NCBI GenBank assembly: GCA_030144725.1
Contig: JASKMD010000025.1
Coordinates: 620,001-684,000 of the forward strand
Reading direction: 5' to 3'
DNA length: 64,000 nt
Origin: Haematococcus lacustris
Lineage: Eukaryota; Chlorophyta; Chlorophyceae; Chlamydomonadales; Haematococcaceae
Shown in pieces: positions 63,609 to 64,000 of this stretch. A program made the translations under genes and the position numbers. Positions within the stretch are counted from its first letter, which is position 1; each line of letters begins with the position of its first letter. Below the pieces are notes generated by a model. That model was given only the letters and a program-made list of their open reading frames with translations, did no database searches and was not told where the DNA came from.

Positions 63609-64000
63609 CCCACCCTCACCCTCACCCTCACCCTCACCCACCACCCTCACCCTCACCCTCACCCTCACCCCACACCCCACCCTCACCCCACCCTCACCCA
63701 TCACCCACCACCACCCTCACCCCCACCCTCCACCCCACCTCCACCCCACCCCACCCTCCACCCTCACCCCCACCCTCCACCCTCCACCCCCCACCTCCAC
63801 CCTCACCCCACCCTCCACCCTCCACCCCCACCCTCACCCCACCCTCCACCCTCCACCCCACCCCACCCTCCACCCTCCACCCCACCCCCACCCTCCACCC
63901 CCACCCTCCACCCTCACCCTCCACCCCCACCCTCCACCCCCACCCCCACCCTCCACCCCACCTCCACCCCCACCCTCACCCCACCCTCCACCCTCCACCC
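63430..64000. repeat. (CCCTCA)n then CACCCTCCACCC simple repeats to the window end
   Basis: Hexameric CCCTCA with CACCC slips to ~63720, then irregular CACCCTCCACCCC to the end. CCCTCA is one base from the complement of TTAGGG, so it may be degenerate telomere-like DNA. The window ends inside it. Confidence 0.9.

Overview
The window looks like repeat-dense nuclear DNA of a green alga, probably a chlamydomonadalean/volvocine relative. It is GC-rich, its genes are split by short GT-AG introns, and it carries a Dualen/RandI-like non-LTR retrotransposon, a lineage first described from Chlamydomonas. It also has large minisatellite fields and TTAGGG-type telomere-like repeats. No housekeeping gene, rRNA or tRNA gene was recognised. 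Almost every supported gene belongs to a mobile element. The organism assignment is inference; the element structures below are read from the sequence.

Layout. 1-4600: a mosaic of satellites (dyad CATCTGCACAGATG repeat, ~58-bp and 31-bp tandem repeats, a ~400-bp GGGCT array). 4735-8659: a ten-exon CACTA/Plavaka-like transposase gene whose splice phases all agree. 8824-9790: minisatellite on the CAGGACCCTG core. 9846-14504 (-): a 1552-codon ORF with a 2A ribosome-skipping motif and two papain-fold-like cysteine protease regions. 14836-17055: a truncated, stop-bearing duplicate of the transposase tail, minisatellite and ORF tail, ending in a large inverted repeat. 17470-23512: a complete Ty3/gypsy chromovirus with identical 190-bp LTRs and a 5-bp target duplication, inserted in the minisatellite. 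24346-25296: a hAT-like non-autonomous element with an 8-bp target duplication. 27510-31749 (+) and 33899-39777 (-): two Dualen-like LINE copies, both 5' truncated, encoding RT, PHD finger, RNase H and a PD-(D/E)XK endonuclease. The minus copy has a 13-bp target duplication and is broken by a stop and an 11-nt deletion. 31750-33700: minisatellites and a ~550-bp CAG-rich array. 41582-41926: a 345-bp MITE.

42965-62929 is the most striking object: a ~20-kb DNA transposon with inverted termini starting CACTCCTACAATTTAG, 2-bp target duplications, and inverted ~0.8-1.0-kb subterminal arrays of GCAGGGAC-type repeats. It carries five genes: a Ulp1-like protease gene with ~18 exons (-), two tandem intronless paralogues of unknown function (+), an unknown multi-exon gene with charged segments (-), and a multi-exon transposase (+) homologous to the one at 4735-8659. 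Joining the sequences outside its ends rebuilds the satellite seen near the window start, which independently supports the boundaries. The 345-bp MITE has the same ends and is a likely non-autonomous relative.

62930-64000 returns to satellite and ends in CCCTCA-type and CACCCTCCACCC repeats, suggesting a subtelomeric or heterochromatic setting.
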